A DNA stretch of 63,093 nt from Sphingomonas pruni NBRC 15498 (GTDB taxonomy: Bacteria; Pseudomonadota; Alphaproteobacteria; Sphingomonadales; Sphingomonadaceae), in assembly GCF_001598455.1 (NCBI RefSeq), contig NZ_BCYZ01000020.1, positions 1 to 63,093 of the forward strand. The letters are read 5' to 3'. The notes under the pieces are model-generated. The model did no database searches. It worked only from the letters and a program-made list of their open reading frames with translations, and was not told the DNA's origin. Shown here in pieces: positions 42,479 to 51,540 of the stretch (position 1 is its first letter; each line of letters begins with the position of its first letter). Position numbers and translations under genes: made by a program.

Positions 42479-43332
42479 TTCGCAGCGTCCCAAGCGACGA
42501 ATTGCTGGCGCTGCTCGCCCAGTTTCTCGATGCCGAGCTCGACCACGTCGCCGGCCTTGAGATACCAGGGCTCGGGCTTCTGGCCGAGACCGACGCCCGG
42601 GGGGGTGCCGGTGGTGATGACGTCGCCGGGCAGCAAGGTCATGAACTGCGAGCAATAGGCCACGATCTGCGCGACGGTGAAGATCATCGTCTTGCTGCTG
42701 CCGTTCTGCATCTTCTTGCCGTTGACCGACAGCCACATGGCGAGGTTCTGCGGATCGCCCACTTCGTCGGCGGTGACCATCCACGGGCCGATCGGGCCGA
42801 AGGTCGGGAAGCCCTTACCCTTGTCCCAGGTCAGGCCGCGCTCGATCTGCCAGTGGCGTTCGGACACGTCGTTGACCACGCAATAGCCGGCTACGTAATC
42901 GAGAGCATCGGCCTCGCTGACGTACGAAGCGGCGGTGCCGATTACGACGCCCAGCTCGACTTCCCAGTCGGTCTTCTTGGAATCCTTGGGAATGGTGACG
43001 GGATCGTTCGGCCCCTGGATGCAGCTCACCCACTTCTGGAACACGACCGGTTCCTCGGGCACCGGCAGGTTTGATTCCGCCGCGTGGTCGGCGAAGTTGG
43101 TGCCGATCGCGATGAACTGGCGCGTGCCGGTCACGCAGGCGCCGTAGCGCACGTCACCTTCGACCAGCGGCAGTGAGGCGGGGTCGATCGCCGCCAGCTT
43201 GGCCAATGCGTCCTTGCCCAGCTCGGCCGGACCAATGTCCGCGACATGGCCCGACAGGTCGCGAATGCGACCCTCGGCGTCGATCAGGCCGGGCTTTTCG
43301 GCGCCCATGGCACCATAACGGCAGAGCTTCAT
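42475..43332 (-). CDS. LRA6: Fumarylacetoacetate hydrolase family, 2,4-diketo-3-deoxyrhamnonate hydrolase
   Basis: A 285-residue FAH-fold hydrolase. Metal-ligand acids are visible in DWEVELGVVIG (E-x-E) and VVNDVSERHWQ (Asp), with GTNFADHAAESN at the domain entry and DVITTGTPPGVGLG near the end. In this pathway it cleaves 2,4-diketo-3-deoxy-L-rhamnonate (or the fuconate analogue) to pyruvate and L-lactate. A GAGGAATAACC ribosome site precedes ATG 43332. It follows the dehydratase by 9 nt and overlaps the dehydrogenase by 4 nt. With no aldolase of the alternative route in the window, the hydrolytic ending is the likely one. Confidence 0.9.
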   Translation of the reverse strand: MKLCRYGAMGAEKPGLIDAEGRIRDLSGHVADIGPAELGKDALAKLAAIDPASLPLVEGDVRYGACVTGTRQFIAIGTNFADHAAESNLPVPEEPVVFQKWVSCIQGPNDPVTIPKDSKKTDWEVELGVVIGTAASYVSEADALDYVAGYCVVNDVSERHWQIERGLTWDKGKGFPTFGPIGPWMVTADEVGDPQNLAMWLSVNGKKMQNGSSKTMIFTVAQIVAYCSQFMTLLPGDVITTGTPPGVGLGQKPEPWYLKAGDVVELGIEKLGEQRQQFVAWDAAK

Positions 43333-43341
43333 GGTTATTCC

Positions 43342-44529
43342 TCAGTTTGAATAGGGACGGTGCAGCGCGATATCGCGATTGAGCTCCACGCCAAAACCCG
43401 GTTTATCGAGTTCGCTCGCACGGATGCGGCCGTTCACCGGTACCGGCTCACCGAGCAATTGCGGCGCGAACATCGGCACCACTTCGGTCGGGCCGGGATG
43501 CATCATCAGGAACTCGGCGAACGGCGAATTGTGCCGCGTGATCACGAAGTGGTAGCTGTAGACCGACGATCCGTGCGGCACCATCATCACCCCGCGGCTG
43601 TCGGCGTAATTGGCGATCTTGATCAGTTCGGTGACGCCGCCGCACCAGCCGACGTCGGGCTGGATGATGTCGCAGCATTCCATGTCCATCAGCATGCGGA
43701 AGCCCCAGCGCGTTGCCTCATGCTCGCCGGTGGTGACGAGCAGGCCCTTGGGCGCGTTCTTCTTGAGCTGGGCATAGCCCCAATAATCGTCGGGGCTGAG
43801 CGCCTCCTCGATCCACTTGAGCCCGCATTCGTGCCAGGCGCGCTGCGCAAGCCGGGTCGCGTAATCGAGGTCGAGGCTCATCCAGCAATCGTACATCAGC
43901 CAGAAATCGTCGCCGCACTTGCTGCGCATATCGGTGAGCAAGGCGATGTTCTTTTCCATGCCTTCCAGCCCTTCGGCCGGGCCGTGATGGAGCGGGAGCT
44001 TGCCGCCGATGAAGCCGAGTTCCTTGGCGACGTCGGGCCGTGAACCGGTGGCGTAGAATTGCAGTTCGTCGCGCACCGCGCCGCCGAGCATGTGATAGAC
44101 CGGCTCGCCACGCAATTTGCCGAGCAGATCCCAGAGCGCGAGGTCGACGCCCGAAATGGCGTTTACCACCAGTCCCTTGCGCCCATAATATTGGGTCGCG
44201 AAGTACATCTGGTCCCAGATCTTCTCGTAATCGGCCGGGCTGCGGCCGATCAGGAAACGGCTGAGGTGCTTCTCGACGATGAACGCGGCGGGCTCGCCGC
44301 CGGTCGTCACCGCGAAGCCGATCGTGCCGTCATCGGCCTCGAGCTCGACCAGCAACGTGCCGAGCACATTGATGCCGAAGCTCTGACGCGACTGGCGATA
44401 TTCGGGATAGCGCGCCATCGGCGTCGAAATATGGTCGTCGATCCAGTGACCATCACCCTGGTCGTGATAATCGGCGCCACCGCCCCTGACGGTGAACGCG
44501 CGAACATGCTTGATCTTCGGCAGGCCCAT
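43342..44529 (-). CDS. LRA3: L-rhamnonate dehydratase (enolase superfamily)
   Basis: A 395-residue mandelate-racemase-subgroup enolase-superfamily enzyme. It is very similar, from memory, to E. coli L-rhamnonate dehydratase along its length: [65 protein letters not shown] (metal Asp), [10 protein letters not shown] and [10 protein letters not shown] (metal Glu), [23 protein letters not shown] (the catalytic His region) and an ending [13 protein letters not shown]. It converts L-rhamnonate to 2-keto-3-deoxy-L-rhamnonate. First gene of an eight-gene minus-strand operon; AAGGA ribosome site; an operator-like palindrome lies about 50 bp upstream. Confidence 0.95.
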   Translation of the reverse strand: MGLPKIKHVRAFTVRGGGADYHDQGDGHWIDDHISTPMARYPEYRQSRQSFGINVLGTLLVELEADDGTIGFAVTTGGEPAAFIVEKHLSRFLIGRSPADYEKIWDQMYFATQYYGRKGLVVNAISGVDLALWDLLGKLRGEPVYHMLGGAVRDELQFYATGSRPDVAKELGFIGGKLPLHHGPAEGLEGMEKNIALLTDMRSKCGDDFWLMYDCWMSLDLDYATRLAQRAWHECGLKWIEEALSPDDYWGYAQLKKNAPKGLLVTTGEHEATRWGFRMLMDMECCDIIQPDVGWCGGVTELIKIANYADSRGVMMVPHGSSVYSYHFVITRHNSPFAEFLMMHPGPTEVVPMFAPQLLGEPVPVNGRIRASELDKPGFGVELNRDIALHRPYSN

Positions 44530-44575
44530 CCGAATCCTTCCCCCGCGACGTCTTGAGCGGCATCGCCTGAGCCTG

Positions 44576-44590
44576 ATTGTATAATATGAC
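44576..44590. promoter_or_regulatory. Operator-like element upstream of the rhamnonate dehydratase operon
   Basis: ATTGTATAATATGAC shares 11 of 15 positions with the 16562 palindrome. It lies in the 69-bp gap between the dehydratase start and the glcF stop. It is therefore placed to control the eight-gene rhamnose operon. Confidence 0.5.
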
Positions 44591-44598
44591 TATTGAAG

Positions 44599-45906
44599 TC
44601 AACCGGTCTTGGCGATGTCGCGCCCTGCAAGTTGCGACGGAACGGGGCCGCCGGTGGCCCAGTCGAGCAGCTCGATCGTATGGACGACCGGAATGCCGAG
44701 CCGCGGCGCGAGCTGCATCGCGCAGCCGATATTGCCCGTGGCAATAACGTCGGCGTCGAGCCGCGCCAGATTGGCCGCCTTGCGGTCACCGAGCTTGCCG
44801 GCGATTTCGGGCTGCAGGATATTGTAGGTGCCCGCCGACCCGCAGCAGAGATGCGCCTCGATCGGCGTGCGCACGATATAGCCGGCGCCGGCCAGCAAGC
44901 GCTTCGGCGCGTCGGTCACTTTCTGCCCATGCTGCAGCGAGCAGGCGGCGTGATAGGCGACCGTCAGGCCGCGGCCGTCGCCAAGCGGCAGTTCGGCATC
45001 GATCAACACCTCGCTGATGTCGCGCGCCAGGCCGGAGACCCGCGCCGCCTTTGCGGCATAGTCGGTATCGTCGCGCAGCATGAACCCATAGTCCTTGATC
45101 GTTGTGCCGCAGCCCGATGCGGTGACGACGATCGCCGCGAGCCCGCCCATTTCGATCTCGCGTGTCCACGCATCGACATTGCGTCGGGCGGCCTCAAGGC
45201 TGGCCTTCTCGCGCCCCATATGGTGCACCAACGCCCCGCAGCATTGCTCGCCGGGCGTCAGCACGACATCGTAGCCCGCGCGATCGAGCAAGCGGATCGC
45301 CGCGGCGCGGAATTCGGGGCGCAGCACCGGCTCCGCGCACCCTTGCAGAAGCGCGACCCGTGGGCGCGTTCCGGTGCCCGGCGCGGCTGTGGGCGGCGCG
45401 GCTGGAATACGACGCGGTGCGAGTGCGAGCATCGCCGCCAGAGGGCGCAATGCGCTGGCCTTGGCGAACAGCGGCGCCAGCGGTCGACCGACCTGCGCCA
45501 GCCGCAAGGCGGTCCGGAAGCGGGCCGGGCAGGGGAGCACCCAGGCCAGAATGCTGCGCAGCATTCGCTCGTGCCACGGGCGGTCGTAATGCTCGTTGAT
45601 ATAGGCCCGGGCATGGTCGACCAGGTGCATATAGTTCACGCCCGACGGGCAGGTCGTCATGCAGGACAGGCAGGACAGGCAGCGATCGACATGCTTGACG
45701 ACCTCGGCGCTCGGCGCGCGCTCGTTCTCGAGCATGTCCTTGATCATGTAGATCCGCCCGCGCGGGCTATCGAGCTCGTCGCCGAGCAGGACATAGGTCG
45801 GACAGGTCGCAGTGCAGAAGCCGCAATGGACGCATTTGCGGATCACGCCTTCGGACGACGCCATCGCCGGATCGGCCAATTGCGCGGGGGAGAAGTGAGT
45901 CTGCAC
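44599..45906 (-). CDS. glcF: Glycolate oxidase iron-sulfur subunit
   Basis: A 435-residue subunit of membrane-associated glycolate dehydrogenase. Two 4Fe-4S motifs, CVHCGFCTATCPTY (22-35) and CLSCLSCMTTCPSG (near 75-88), are followed by two cysteine-rich CCG domains (GEQCCGALVHHMG; LCCGSAGTYNI). It passes electrons from the GlcD/GlcE flavoproteins to the respiratory quinone pool. A GTG start at 45906 overlaps the glcE stop by 1 nt. Length and motif order are normal. In this island the glycolate may come from the RuBisCO-like branch. Confidence 0.93.
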   Translation of the reverse strand: MQTHFSPAQLADPAMASSEGVIRKCVHCGFCTATCPTYVLLGDELDSPRGRIYMIKDMLENERAPSAEVVKHVDRCLSCLSCMTTCPSGVNYMHLVDHARAYINEHYDRPWHERMLRSILAWVLPCPARFRTALRLAQVGRPLAPLFAKASALRPLAAMLALAPRRIPAAPPTAAPGTGTRPRVALLQGCAEPVLRPEFRAAAIRLLDRAGYDVVLTPGEQCCGALVHHMGREKASLEAARRNVDAWTREIEMGGLAAIVVTASGCGTTIKDYGFMLRDDTDYAAKAARVSGLARDISEVLIDAELPLGDGRGLTVAYHAACSLQHGQKVTDAPKRLLAGAGYIVRTPIEAHLCCGSAGTYNILQPEIAGKLGDRKAANLARLDADVIATGNIGCAMQLAPRLGIPVVHTIELLDWATGGPVPSQLAGRDIAKTG

Positions 45907-47042
45907 TAGAAGCGTCCCGTCTCGAACACACCCGCCGGATCGAAGGCGCGGCGTACGCGCTCTTCCAGCGTTGCGAGCGCTTTGGGTTGGGGGTGCAGCG
46001 CCGGCACGGCAGCGCGGGTTTCGGCGTCAGCGCGAACGAGCATGGCATGTCCGCCCGCTTGCATGGCAGCGGCGCGGATGGCCTGCGCATCGTCCGTGCT
46101 CGCCAGCCAGAGCAGGCCGCCGGCCCAGTCGAGCAGCCACCTGCCGCCGACCGCGGCGATCACGTCCGGCATCCGGGCGGCGGGGGCAACGATCCGCCAC
46201 AGCGGCACGTCCGTGGGCAATGGTGCAGCGGTCGTGATCGCGGGCCAGAGGCGCGCGGCTTCCTCATCGGCGACCGGCGCGACGCCGTCGATCAGTGCCG
46301 TGATGATCGCCGCGCGCGCTTCGACCGAGCTCGGAAAACCGTCGAGCCGGATCGCGGTGAGCGGGGCGCCGTTCCAGTCCTGCAGATGTGCCGCCGCGGA
46401 CACTTCGGCGGCCGATCCCATAGCGCGGGCCATCGCCGAGATGGCGGCGGCAGGATCCAGCCCGGCGACGCCGAGCGTGCGTTGCAGGCGCGGCGCCGGC
46501 AGCACCTTCAGCGTCACTTCGGTGATCGCGACGAGCCGGCCCCAGCTGCCTGTGACCAGCTTGGAGAGGTCGTAGCCGGTGACGTTCTTGACGACTTTCG
46601 CACCCGCGACGAAGCGTTCGCCGCGTCCCGATACGCCGACGAAGCCGAGCAGATGGTCGCGCGCAGCCCCGCGGCTGACGCGGGTCGGTCCCGCCACGCC
46701 CGCCGCGACGATGCCGCCGATCGTCGCCTCGCCGTCGGCGCAGCCGAGCATCGCACCGTGATCGAACGGGTCGAACGCCAGCATCTGGCCATGGTCCGCG
46801 ACCAAAGCCTGGATTTCGGCGAGCGGCGTCCCGGCCTTGACCGTCAGCACCAGTTCCGGCGGATCGTAATCGACCACGCCGGAAAAGCCGCGCATGTCGA
46901 CGATCCGCGCCTCGGGCGTCGGCGCGCCGATCGCGTCCTTGCTGCCGCCGCCACGCAGACGTAACCGCGTACCGTCGCTTGCCGCATCGGCGATGATCGT
47001 GGCGAGCGCATCGGCGCTGTCGGGACGGATCGGGTCGGCCAT
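45906..47042 (-). CDS. glcE: Glycolate oxidase FAD-binding subunit
   Basis: A 378-residue FAD-linked subunit of the PCMH type. It shows LRLRGGGSKDAIGAPTP near the N-terminus, PPELVLTVKAGTPLAEI, and the flavin-contact stretch DHGAMLGCADGEATIGG, then VVKNVTGYDLSKLVTGSWG. It pairs with GlcD and GlcF in oxidising glycolate (or D-lactate) to glyoxylate. ATG 47042 lies 2 nt after the glcD stop. The far longer open frame upstream lies in glcD and is not coding here. Confidence 0.92.
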   Translation of the reverse strand: MADPIRPDSADALATIIADAASDGTRLRLRGGGSKDAIGAPTPEARIVDMRGFSGVVDYDPPELVLTVKAGTPLAEIQALVADHGQMLAFDPFDHGAMLGCADGEATIGGIVAAGVAGPTRVSRGAARDHLLGFVGVSGRGERFVAGAKVVKNVTGYDLSKLVTGSWGRLVAITEVTLKVLPAPRLQRTLGVAGLDPAAAISAMARAMGSAAEVSAAAHLQDWNGAPLTAIRLDGFPSSVEARAAIITALIDGVAPVADEEAARLWPAITTAAPLPTDVPLWRIVAPAARMPDVIAAVGGRWLLDWAGGLLWLASTDDAQAIRAAAMQAGGHAMLVRADAETRAAVPALHPQPKALATLEERVRRAFDPAGVFETGRF

Positions 47043-47044
47043 GG

Positions 47045-48538
47045 TCAGAAGCGCGGCAGATCGGGGAAGGGCAGGGCGCCGCGATGGACATGCATCCGGC
47101 CGAGTTCGGCGCAGCGATGCAGTTCGGGGAACATCTTGCCGGGGTTGAGCAGCAATTCGGGGTCGAACGCGCATTTGACGCGCTGCTGTTGTGCGAGATC
47201 GATTTCGGAGAACATCACGGGCATCAGGTCGCGCTTCTCGACGCCAACGCCATGCTCGCCCGTCAGCACGCCGCCAACCTCGACGCACAATCTCAAGATG
47301 TCGGCGCCGAACGCCTCGGCTTGCTCGAGCTCGCCGGGCTTGTTGGCGTCATAGAGGATCAGCGGGTGCAGATTGCCGTCACCGGCATGGAAGACGTTGA
47401 TCACGCCCAGGCCATATTGCTCGGACAGGGCCCGCATCCGCGCCAAAACGTCGGGCAGGCGGCGGCGCGGGATCGTGCCGTCCATGCAGAGATAATCGGG
47501 TGCCAGCCGCCCGGCGGCGGGAAAGGCGGCCTTGCGCCCTGCCCAGAAGGCGACGCGTTCGGCATCGTCGGTCGAAATGCGGATCGACACCGCGCCATTG
47601 GCACGCGCGATCGTCTCGACCTCCTCGAGCAAATGGCTGCATTCGGCGGCAGGGCCATCGAGCTCGACGATCAGCAGCGCCTCGACGTCGAGCGGATAGC
47701 CGACCTGGACGAAGGCCTCGGCGGCATGGACCGCGGGCTTGTCCATCATCTCCATCCCGGCCGGGATGATCCCCGCGGCGATGACGTCGGCGACGCAGCG
47801 TCCGGCGCCTTCGACCTCGGGGAAGCCGATCAGCAACGCACGCGCCGTTTCGGGGCGAGGCAGGATGCGCACCGTCACTTCGGTCACCACGCCAAGCAGT
47901 CCTTCCGACCCGACGATCACGCCGAGCAGATCGAGTCCCGCCGGCTCCAACCCGCGCCCGCCGACCCGCAGCACCTCGCCTTCGATCGTGACGAACTCGA
48001 CGCCGAGCACGTTGTTGGTGGTGAGGCCGTATTTGAGGCAATGCACGCCACCGGAATTCTCGGCGACATTGCCGCCGATCGTGCAGGCGATCTGGCTCGA
48101 CGGATCGGGCGCGTAATAGAAGCCGTCATCCTCGACCGCGCGGGTGATCGCCAGGTTGGTGACACCCGGCTGCACCACCACCAGGCGGTCGGCATAATCC
48201 ACATCGAGGATGCGGTTGAACCGCGCCATGCCGAGCAGCACGCCGTCGGCCAGCGGCAGCGCGCCGCCCGACAGGGAGGTGCCCGCTCCGCGAGGCACGA
48301 CCTTGACGCGATTGGCGTGGCACCAGCGCAGGATCGCGGCGACCTGCCCGGTCGTCTCGGGCAGCACCACGACCATCGGCGGCTGGCGATAGGCGGTCAG
48401 CGCGTCGGATTCGTACGGACGCAGTTCGTCTGCCTTATCGATCACCCCTTCGCCCGGCACGATCGCGCGCATTGCGGCAACGATCTCCCCGCGGCGCGCG
48501 AGCACCGTTTCGTCGGGGGCAGGCATTTTGATCGACAT
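47045..48538 (-). CDS. glcD: Glycolate oxidase catalytic FAD subunit
   Basis: A 497-residue FAD-linked oxidase of the GlcD/D-2-hydroxyacid dehydrogenase family. Marks: VVPRGAGTSLSGGALPL (PCMH domain), PDPSSQIACTIGGNVAENSGG, GSEGLLGVVTEVTVRI, and in the C-terminal domain VFHAGDGNLHP and GGVLTGEHGVGVEK. It oxidises glycolate to glyoxylate. The start ATG 48538 is 11 nt after the rhamnose dehydrogenase stop, in one operon with lldD upstream. GlcD and D-lactate dehydrogenases cannot be separated by eye, but the glcDEF order supports glycolate oxidase. Confidence 0.92.
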   Translation of the reverse strand: MSIKMPAPDETVLARRGEIVAAMRAIVPGEGVIDKADELRPYESDALTAYRQPPMVVVLPETTGQVAAILRWCHANRVKVVPRGAGTSLSGGALPLADGVLLGMARFNRILDVDYADRLVVVQPGVTNLAITRAVEDDGFYYAPDPSSQIACTIGGNVAENSGGVHCLKYGLTTNNVLGVEFVTIEGEVLRVGGRGLEPAGLDLLGVIVGSEGLLGVVTEVTVRILPRPETARALLIGFPEVEGAGRCVADVIAAGIIPAGMEMMDKPAVHAAEAFVQVGYPLDVEALLIVELDGPAAECSHLLEEVETIARANGAVSIRISTDDAERVAFWAGRKAAFPAAGRLAPDYLCMDGTIPRRRLPDVLARMRALSEQYGLGVINVFHAGDGNLHPLILYDANKPGELEQAEAFGADILRLCVEVGGVLTGEHGVGVEKRDLMPVMFSEIDLAQQQRVKCAFDPELLLNPGKMFPELHRCAELGRMHVHRGALPFPDLPRF

Positions 48539-48549
48539 CGCTGCCGATC

Positions 48550-49314
48550 TTATTGCAGGTTCACGTACATGCCACCATCGACGAGCAGCGCCGCGCCGGT
48601 GACATAAGCCGCCATGTCCGACGCCAGGAAGACGATCGGACCGGCCAGATCCTCGGGCATGCCGAGCCGGCCGAGTGGCGTGCGCGCTTCCATGTACTTG
48701 CGCTTTTCCTCGTCGGCGAGGTCGTCCTTGTTGATCTCGGTCAGGATCGTGCCGGGCAGCACCGAATTGCAGCGAATACCGTGCTTGCCGAGCGCTATCG
48801 CGGCGGATTGCATCAGCGAATGCACGCCTGCCTTGGTCGGGGTGTAATGCGTCTGAAACTCGCCGCCGACCAATGCGGAGATCGACGACACCGCGACGAT
48901 CGCGCCGCCATCGCCCTGCTTCACCATCTGGTTGGCGGCGGCCTGGACCATGAAATAGGCGCCGTGCAGATTGACGCGGAACGTACGCTCGACCGTCTCG
49001 ACCGGCATGTCGAGAAAGGCGTGGAACGGGCAGATGCCGGCGTTCGACACCATCACGTCGACGCGGCCGAACTCGGCGACCGCGCGGGCGACGAAATCGG
49101 TCGCGGTCTCGGGAAGCGCGACATCGCCCTTGATCGCGATCCCGCGCTGCCCGAGCGCCTCGATCTCGGCGATGCAGGAATGCGCCTTGTCGTCGCTCGA
49201 CACGTAGTTGATCGCGACGTTCGCGCCATGCTGCGCAGCACCGATCGCCGCGGCGCGGCCGATACCGGTCGATCCGCCGGTGACCAGCACCGTCTTTCCC
49301 TCGAGAAGCTTCAT
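48550..49314 (-). CDS. LRA1: L-rhamnose 1-dehydrogenase (SDR)
   Basis: A 254-residue short-chain dehydrogenase. TGGSTGIGRAA binds the nucleotide, SNAGICPFHAFLDMP and THYTPTKAGVHSLMQSAA (catalytic Tyr and Lys) closely match, from memory, the bacterial L-rhamnose dehydrogenases, and the C-terminus is LLVDGGMYVNLQ. It oxidises L-rhamnose to L-rhamnono-lactone with NAD(P). A GAGGAAACAG ribosome site precedes ATG 49314. It lies between lldD and glcD, on a different operon from the four other pathway genes but with the same strand and region. Together with the genes at 40822-44529 it completes the route to pyruvate and L-lactate. Confidence 0.9.
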   Translation of the reverse strand: MKLLEGKTVLVTGGSTGIGRAAAIGAAQHGANVAINYVSSDDKAHSCIAEIEALGQRGIAIKGDVALPETATDFVARAVAEFGRVDVMVSNAGICPFHAFLDMPVETVERTFRVNLHGAYFMVQAAANQMVKQGDGGAIVAVSSISALVGGEFQTHYTPTKAGVHSLMQSAAIALGKHGIRCNSVLPGTILTEINKDDLADEEKRKYMEARTPLGRLGMPEDLAGPIVFLASDMAAYVTGAALLVDGGMYVNLQ

Positions 49315-49325
49315 CTGTTTCCTCG

Positions 49326-50465
49326 TTATTTGACCGGCTCGGCCAGGATAGACCGGTCGATCGCATCGATCCGGTTGACCCCGGTCAGGGTCATCGCGAC
49401 CGTCATTTCCCTGGCGATCAGTTCCAGCAATTTGGCGACGCCGGCCTCGCCTTGCGCCGCCAGCGCGTAGACCCAGGCGCGCCCGAGCAGCACGCCCTTC
49501 GCGCCCAGCGCCAGCATCCGCACGACGTCGAGCCCGTTGCGCACGCCGCCATCGGCCAGAACGGTCAGCGCGTCGCCCACCGCATCGGCGATCGCGGGAA
49601 GCGCGCGTGCGCTCGACAGCACGCCGTCGAGCTGGCGTCCGCCATGATTGGAGACGACGATGCCATTGGCGCCGATCGCCGCCGCTTCGCGCGCATCCTC
49701 AGGGTCGAGGATGCCCTTGATGATCAGCGGTCCGTCCCATTCGGCGCGGATCCAGTCGAGGTCGCGCCACTGGATCGACGGATCGAAATTGGCACCGAGC
49801 CAGCCCATATAGTCGTTGAGCCCGCTATCCTTGCCCAGCACCGGCAGCAGGTTGCCGAGCGTATGCGGCCGGCCGCGCAAGCCCACGTCCCATGACCAGG
49901 CCGGCTTGCCCATCGCCTGCAGTACGCGGCGCAGCGGTGCGTTGGGTCCCGACATGCCCGAATGCGCATCGCGATAGCGTGCGCCAGGCACCGGCATGTC
50001 GACGGTGAACACCATTGCGCTCGCGCCGGCTGCCTTTGCCCGCGCGATCAGGTCCTTCATGAAGGCGCGGTCGCGGATGACGTAGAGCTGGAACCAGAAT
50101 GGATCGGCGACCCGCGCGACTTCTTCGATCGAGCAGATCGACACGGTCGAGAGACACGCCGGGATGCCCGCGGAACGGGCGGCACGCGCTGCCTGGATCT
50201 CGCCGCGCCGGGCATACATGCCGCTGATCCCGACCGGCCCCAAGGCGACCGGCAGGCCGAGCTGTCGCCCGAACAGGCTGGTGGTCAGATCAATCGTCGC
50301 GACGTCCTTGAGCACGCGCTGGCGCAGCGCGATGCCGGCCAGATCAACGACGTTGCGGCGTAACGTCACCTCGGCATAGGCGCCGCCATCGGCATAATCG
50401 AACAGGAAGCGCGGCAAGCGTCGCCGCGCCGCCTCTCGAAAATCGGTGGCCGATGAAATAATCAT
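49326..50465 (-). CDS. lldD: FMN-dependent L-lactate dehydrogenase
   Basis: A 379-residue flavoenzyme, closely similar to E. coli LldD throughout: [70 protein letters not shown]-type text ([10 protein letters not shown]), KGILDPEDA, and the active-site [10 protein letters not shown] with catalytic His and Arg. It oxidises L-lactate to pyruvate at the membrane, passing electrons to quinone. L-lactate is a direct product of the rhamnose pathway, which explains its place just before the rhamnose dehydrogenase gene. Its start codon is the centre of a 17-bp palindrome, an unusual regulatory feature. Confidence 0.95.
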   Translation of the reverse strand: MIISSATDFREAARRRLPRFLFDYADGGAYAEVTLRRNVVDLAGIALRQRVLKDVATIDLTTSLFGRQLGLPVALGPVGISGMYARRGEIQAARAARSAGIPACLSTVSICSIEEVARVADPFWFQLYVIRDRAFMKDLIARAKAAGASAMVFTVDMPVPGARYRDAHSGMSGPNAPLRRVLQAMGKPAWSWDVGLRGRPHTLGNLLPVLGKDSGLNDYMGWLGANFDPSIQWRDLDWIRAEWDGPLIIKGILDPEDAREAAAIGANGIVVSNHGGRQLDGVLSSARALPAIADAVGDALTVLADGGVRNGLDVVRMLALGAKGVLLGRAWVYALAAQGEAGVAKLLELIAREMTVAMTLTGVNRIDAIDRSILAEPVK

Positions 50466-50472
50466 ATTATTT
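50456..50472. promoter_or_regulatory. 17-bp palindrome centred on the lldD start codon
   Basis: Read on the coding strand: AAATAAT-ATG-ATTATTT, perfectly symmetric arms (50456-50462 and 50466-50472) around the ATG of lldD. A protein bound here, or a short AU hairpin in the mRNA, would block initiation. Related in composition to the other operator-like elements (about 9 of 15 to the reference palindrome). Confidence 0.5.
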
Positions 50473-50504
50473 CCCTAGCGGCGATGCGCCGCGCCGTCAC
50501 CCCC

Positions 50505-51485
50505 TCAATAAGAAGTGAACAGCGCCTCGCGCGCAAGCTTGAGCGCTGTCACAGCGTCATGCTCTTCCTGTGCCTTCTGCATCGCCGCGAAATCGAGCTT
50601 GTCGAGGGCGCGTTCGACGACCTTGAGGAAGTCGATCGCCGTATTGGCGACGGCGACGCAATCCTCACGGAAGGGGAATTGGTCGAGCTGCCACACGCCT
50701 TCCCATTTGTTCTTGCGCAGCGTGTAGAAGAATTCGAACAGCTCGATCGGGTGGACCGACCCGGCGATCAGATCGTCGTCCCAGCTGCGGAAATTGTCGT
50801 TCACGTCCATGCCGAACAGCCGGCCATGATCGATCGCAAGTTGCGCCGCATCGGCCGGCGACTCGCCGCCGTAAAGCGAATGGCCGAAATCGAGCAGGAT
50901 GCCGACATTGGGCACGCCCATCTTCTCGATCCCGAGCAGCGTGCGCGCCACGCTGTCATAGCTCATGTGCACGCGCGGCTCGCGCGGTTTGTATTCGATA
51001 ACGAACTTGAGGTCGGGATTCTGCGACGCGAGTTCGCCGATGCCGTCGATACTGTGCCGCCACAGCGCCTTGTGGTCGACCTGGAACGGATAGTCCCAGC
51101 CGTCCTGGCCGGGCCAGAGCTTGACGTAATCGGCGCCAAACCGGCGGACGACATTGGCGGCGTCGTTGACCATCTCATTGGCCAGCTTGCGTATGCCTGG
51201 ATCGGGATTGGTGAAGGCGCCCTTGGCGAATTGGCGCGTGTAGATTTCCGGGGTGATGCCGATCACCGACAGGTTATTGCGCTTGAGCGCTTCCTCGACC
51301 TTGTCGAACGACGTTTCGCCGCCGGGAAAAGGGTAGTTGATGTCGACCACCGAGAGATCGTCGACCTGGCCGGCGAGATCGATCATCTCGATCAGCGAGC
51401 GTGGCGGCCCGTAGCCGTCGGTCGCGTAACGGTCGACATAGGTCGCGAAATGCCAGATGCCGGCGCCGTACCGTTGCTTGCTCAC
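50505..51485 (-). CDS. TIM-barrel sugar isomerase/epimerase (xylose-isomerase-like), candidate D-apiose isomerase
   Basis: A 326-residue AP-endonuclease-2/xylose-isomerase-like TIM barrel. Metal-site candidates are visible in [17 protein letters not shown] (Glu), [19 protein letters not shown] (Asp-x-x-His) and [11 protein letters not shown] (Asp-x-Asn-Asp). The GTG start at 51485 is preceded by GAGGAT. It is next to a DeoR regulator that diverges from a split transketolase and an FGGY kinase. Isomerase, kinase and two-part transketolase make up the known non-oxidative D-apiose route (apiose to apulose to apulose-4-phosphate), so D-apiose isomerase is the preferred reading. A rhamnose- or xylose-type isomerase is less likely, because rhamnose has its own complete oxidative pathway here. 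The assignment rests mainly on context. Confidence 0.72.
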   Translation of the reverse strand: MSKQRYGAGIWHFATYVDRYATDGYGPPRSLIEMIDLAGQVDDLSVVDINYPFPGGETSFDKVEEALKRNNLSVIGITPEIYTRQFAKGAFTNPDPGIRKLANEMVNDAANVVRRFGADYVKLWPGQDGWDYPFQVDHKALWRHSIDGIGELASQNPDLKFVIEYKPREPRVHMSYDSVARTLLGIEKMGVPNVGILLDFGHSLYGGESPADAAQLAIDHGRLFGMDVNDNFRSWDDDLIAGSVHPIELFEFFYTLRKNKWEGVWQLDQFPFREDCVAVANTAIDFLKVVERALDKLDFAAMQKAQEEHDAVTALKLAREALFTSY

Positions 51486-51505
51486 GTCAGATCCTCACCC
51501 AATTG

Positions 51506-51525
51506 TTACGAAAACTTACGAATAC
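51506..51525. promoter_or_regulatory. Tandem 10-bp repeat upstream of the sugar isomerase
   Basis: TTACGAAAAC and TTACGAATAC follow each other directly (9 of 10 identical), in the 55-bp gap between the DeoR stop and the isomerase start. Direct repeats one helical turn apart are common in DeoR-family operators. The binding protein is inferred to be the neighbouring DeoR regulator. Confidence 0.45.
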
Positions 51526-51540
51526 CACTCGCCCGAAAGT

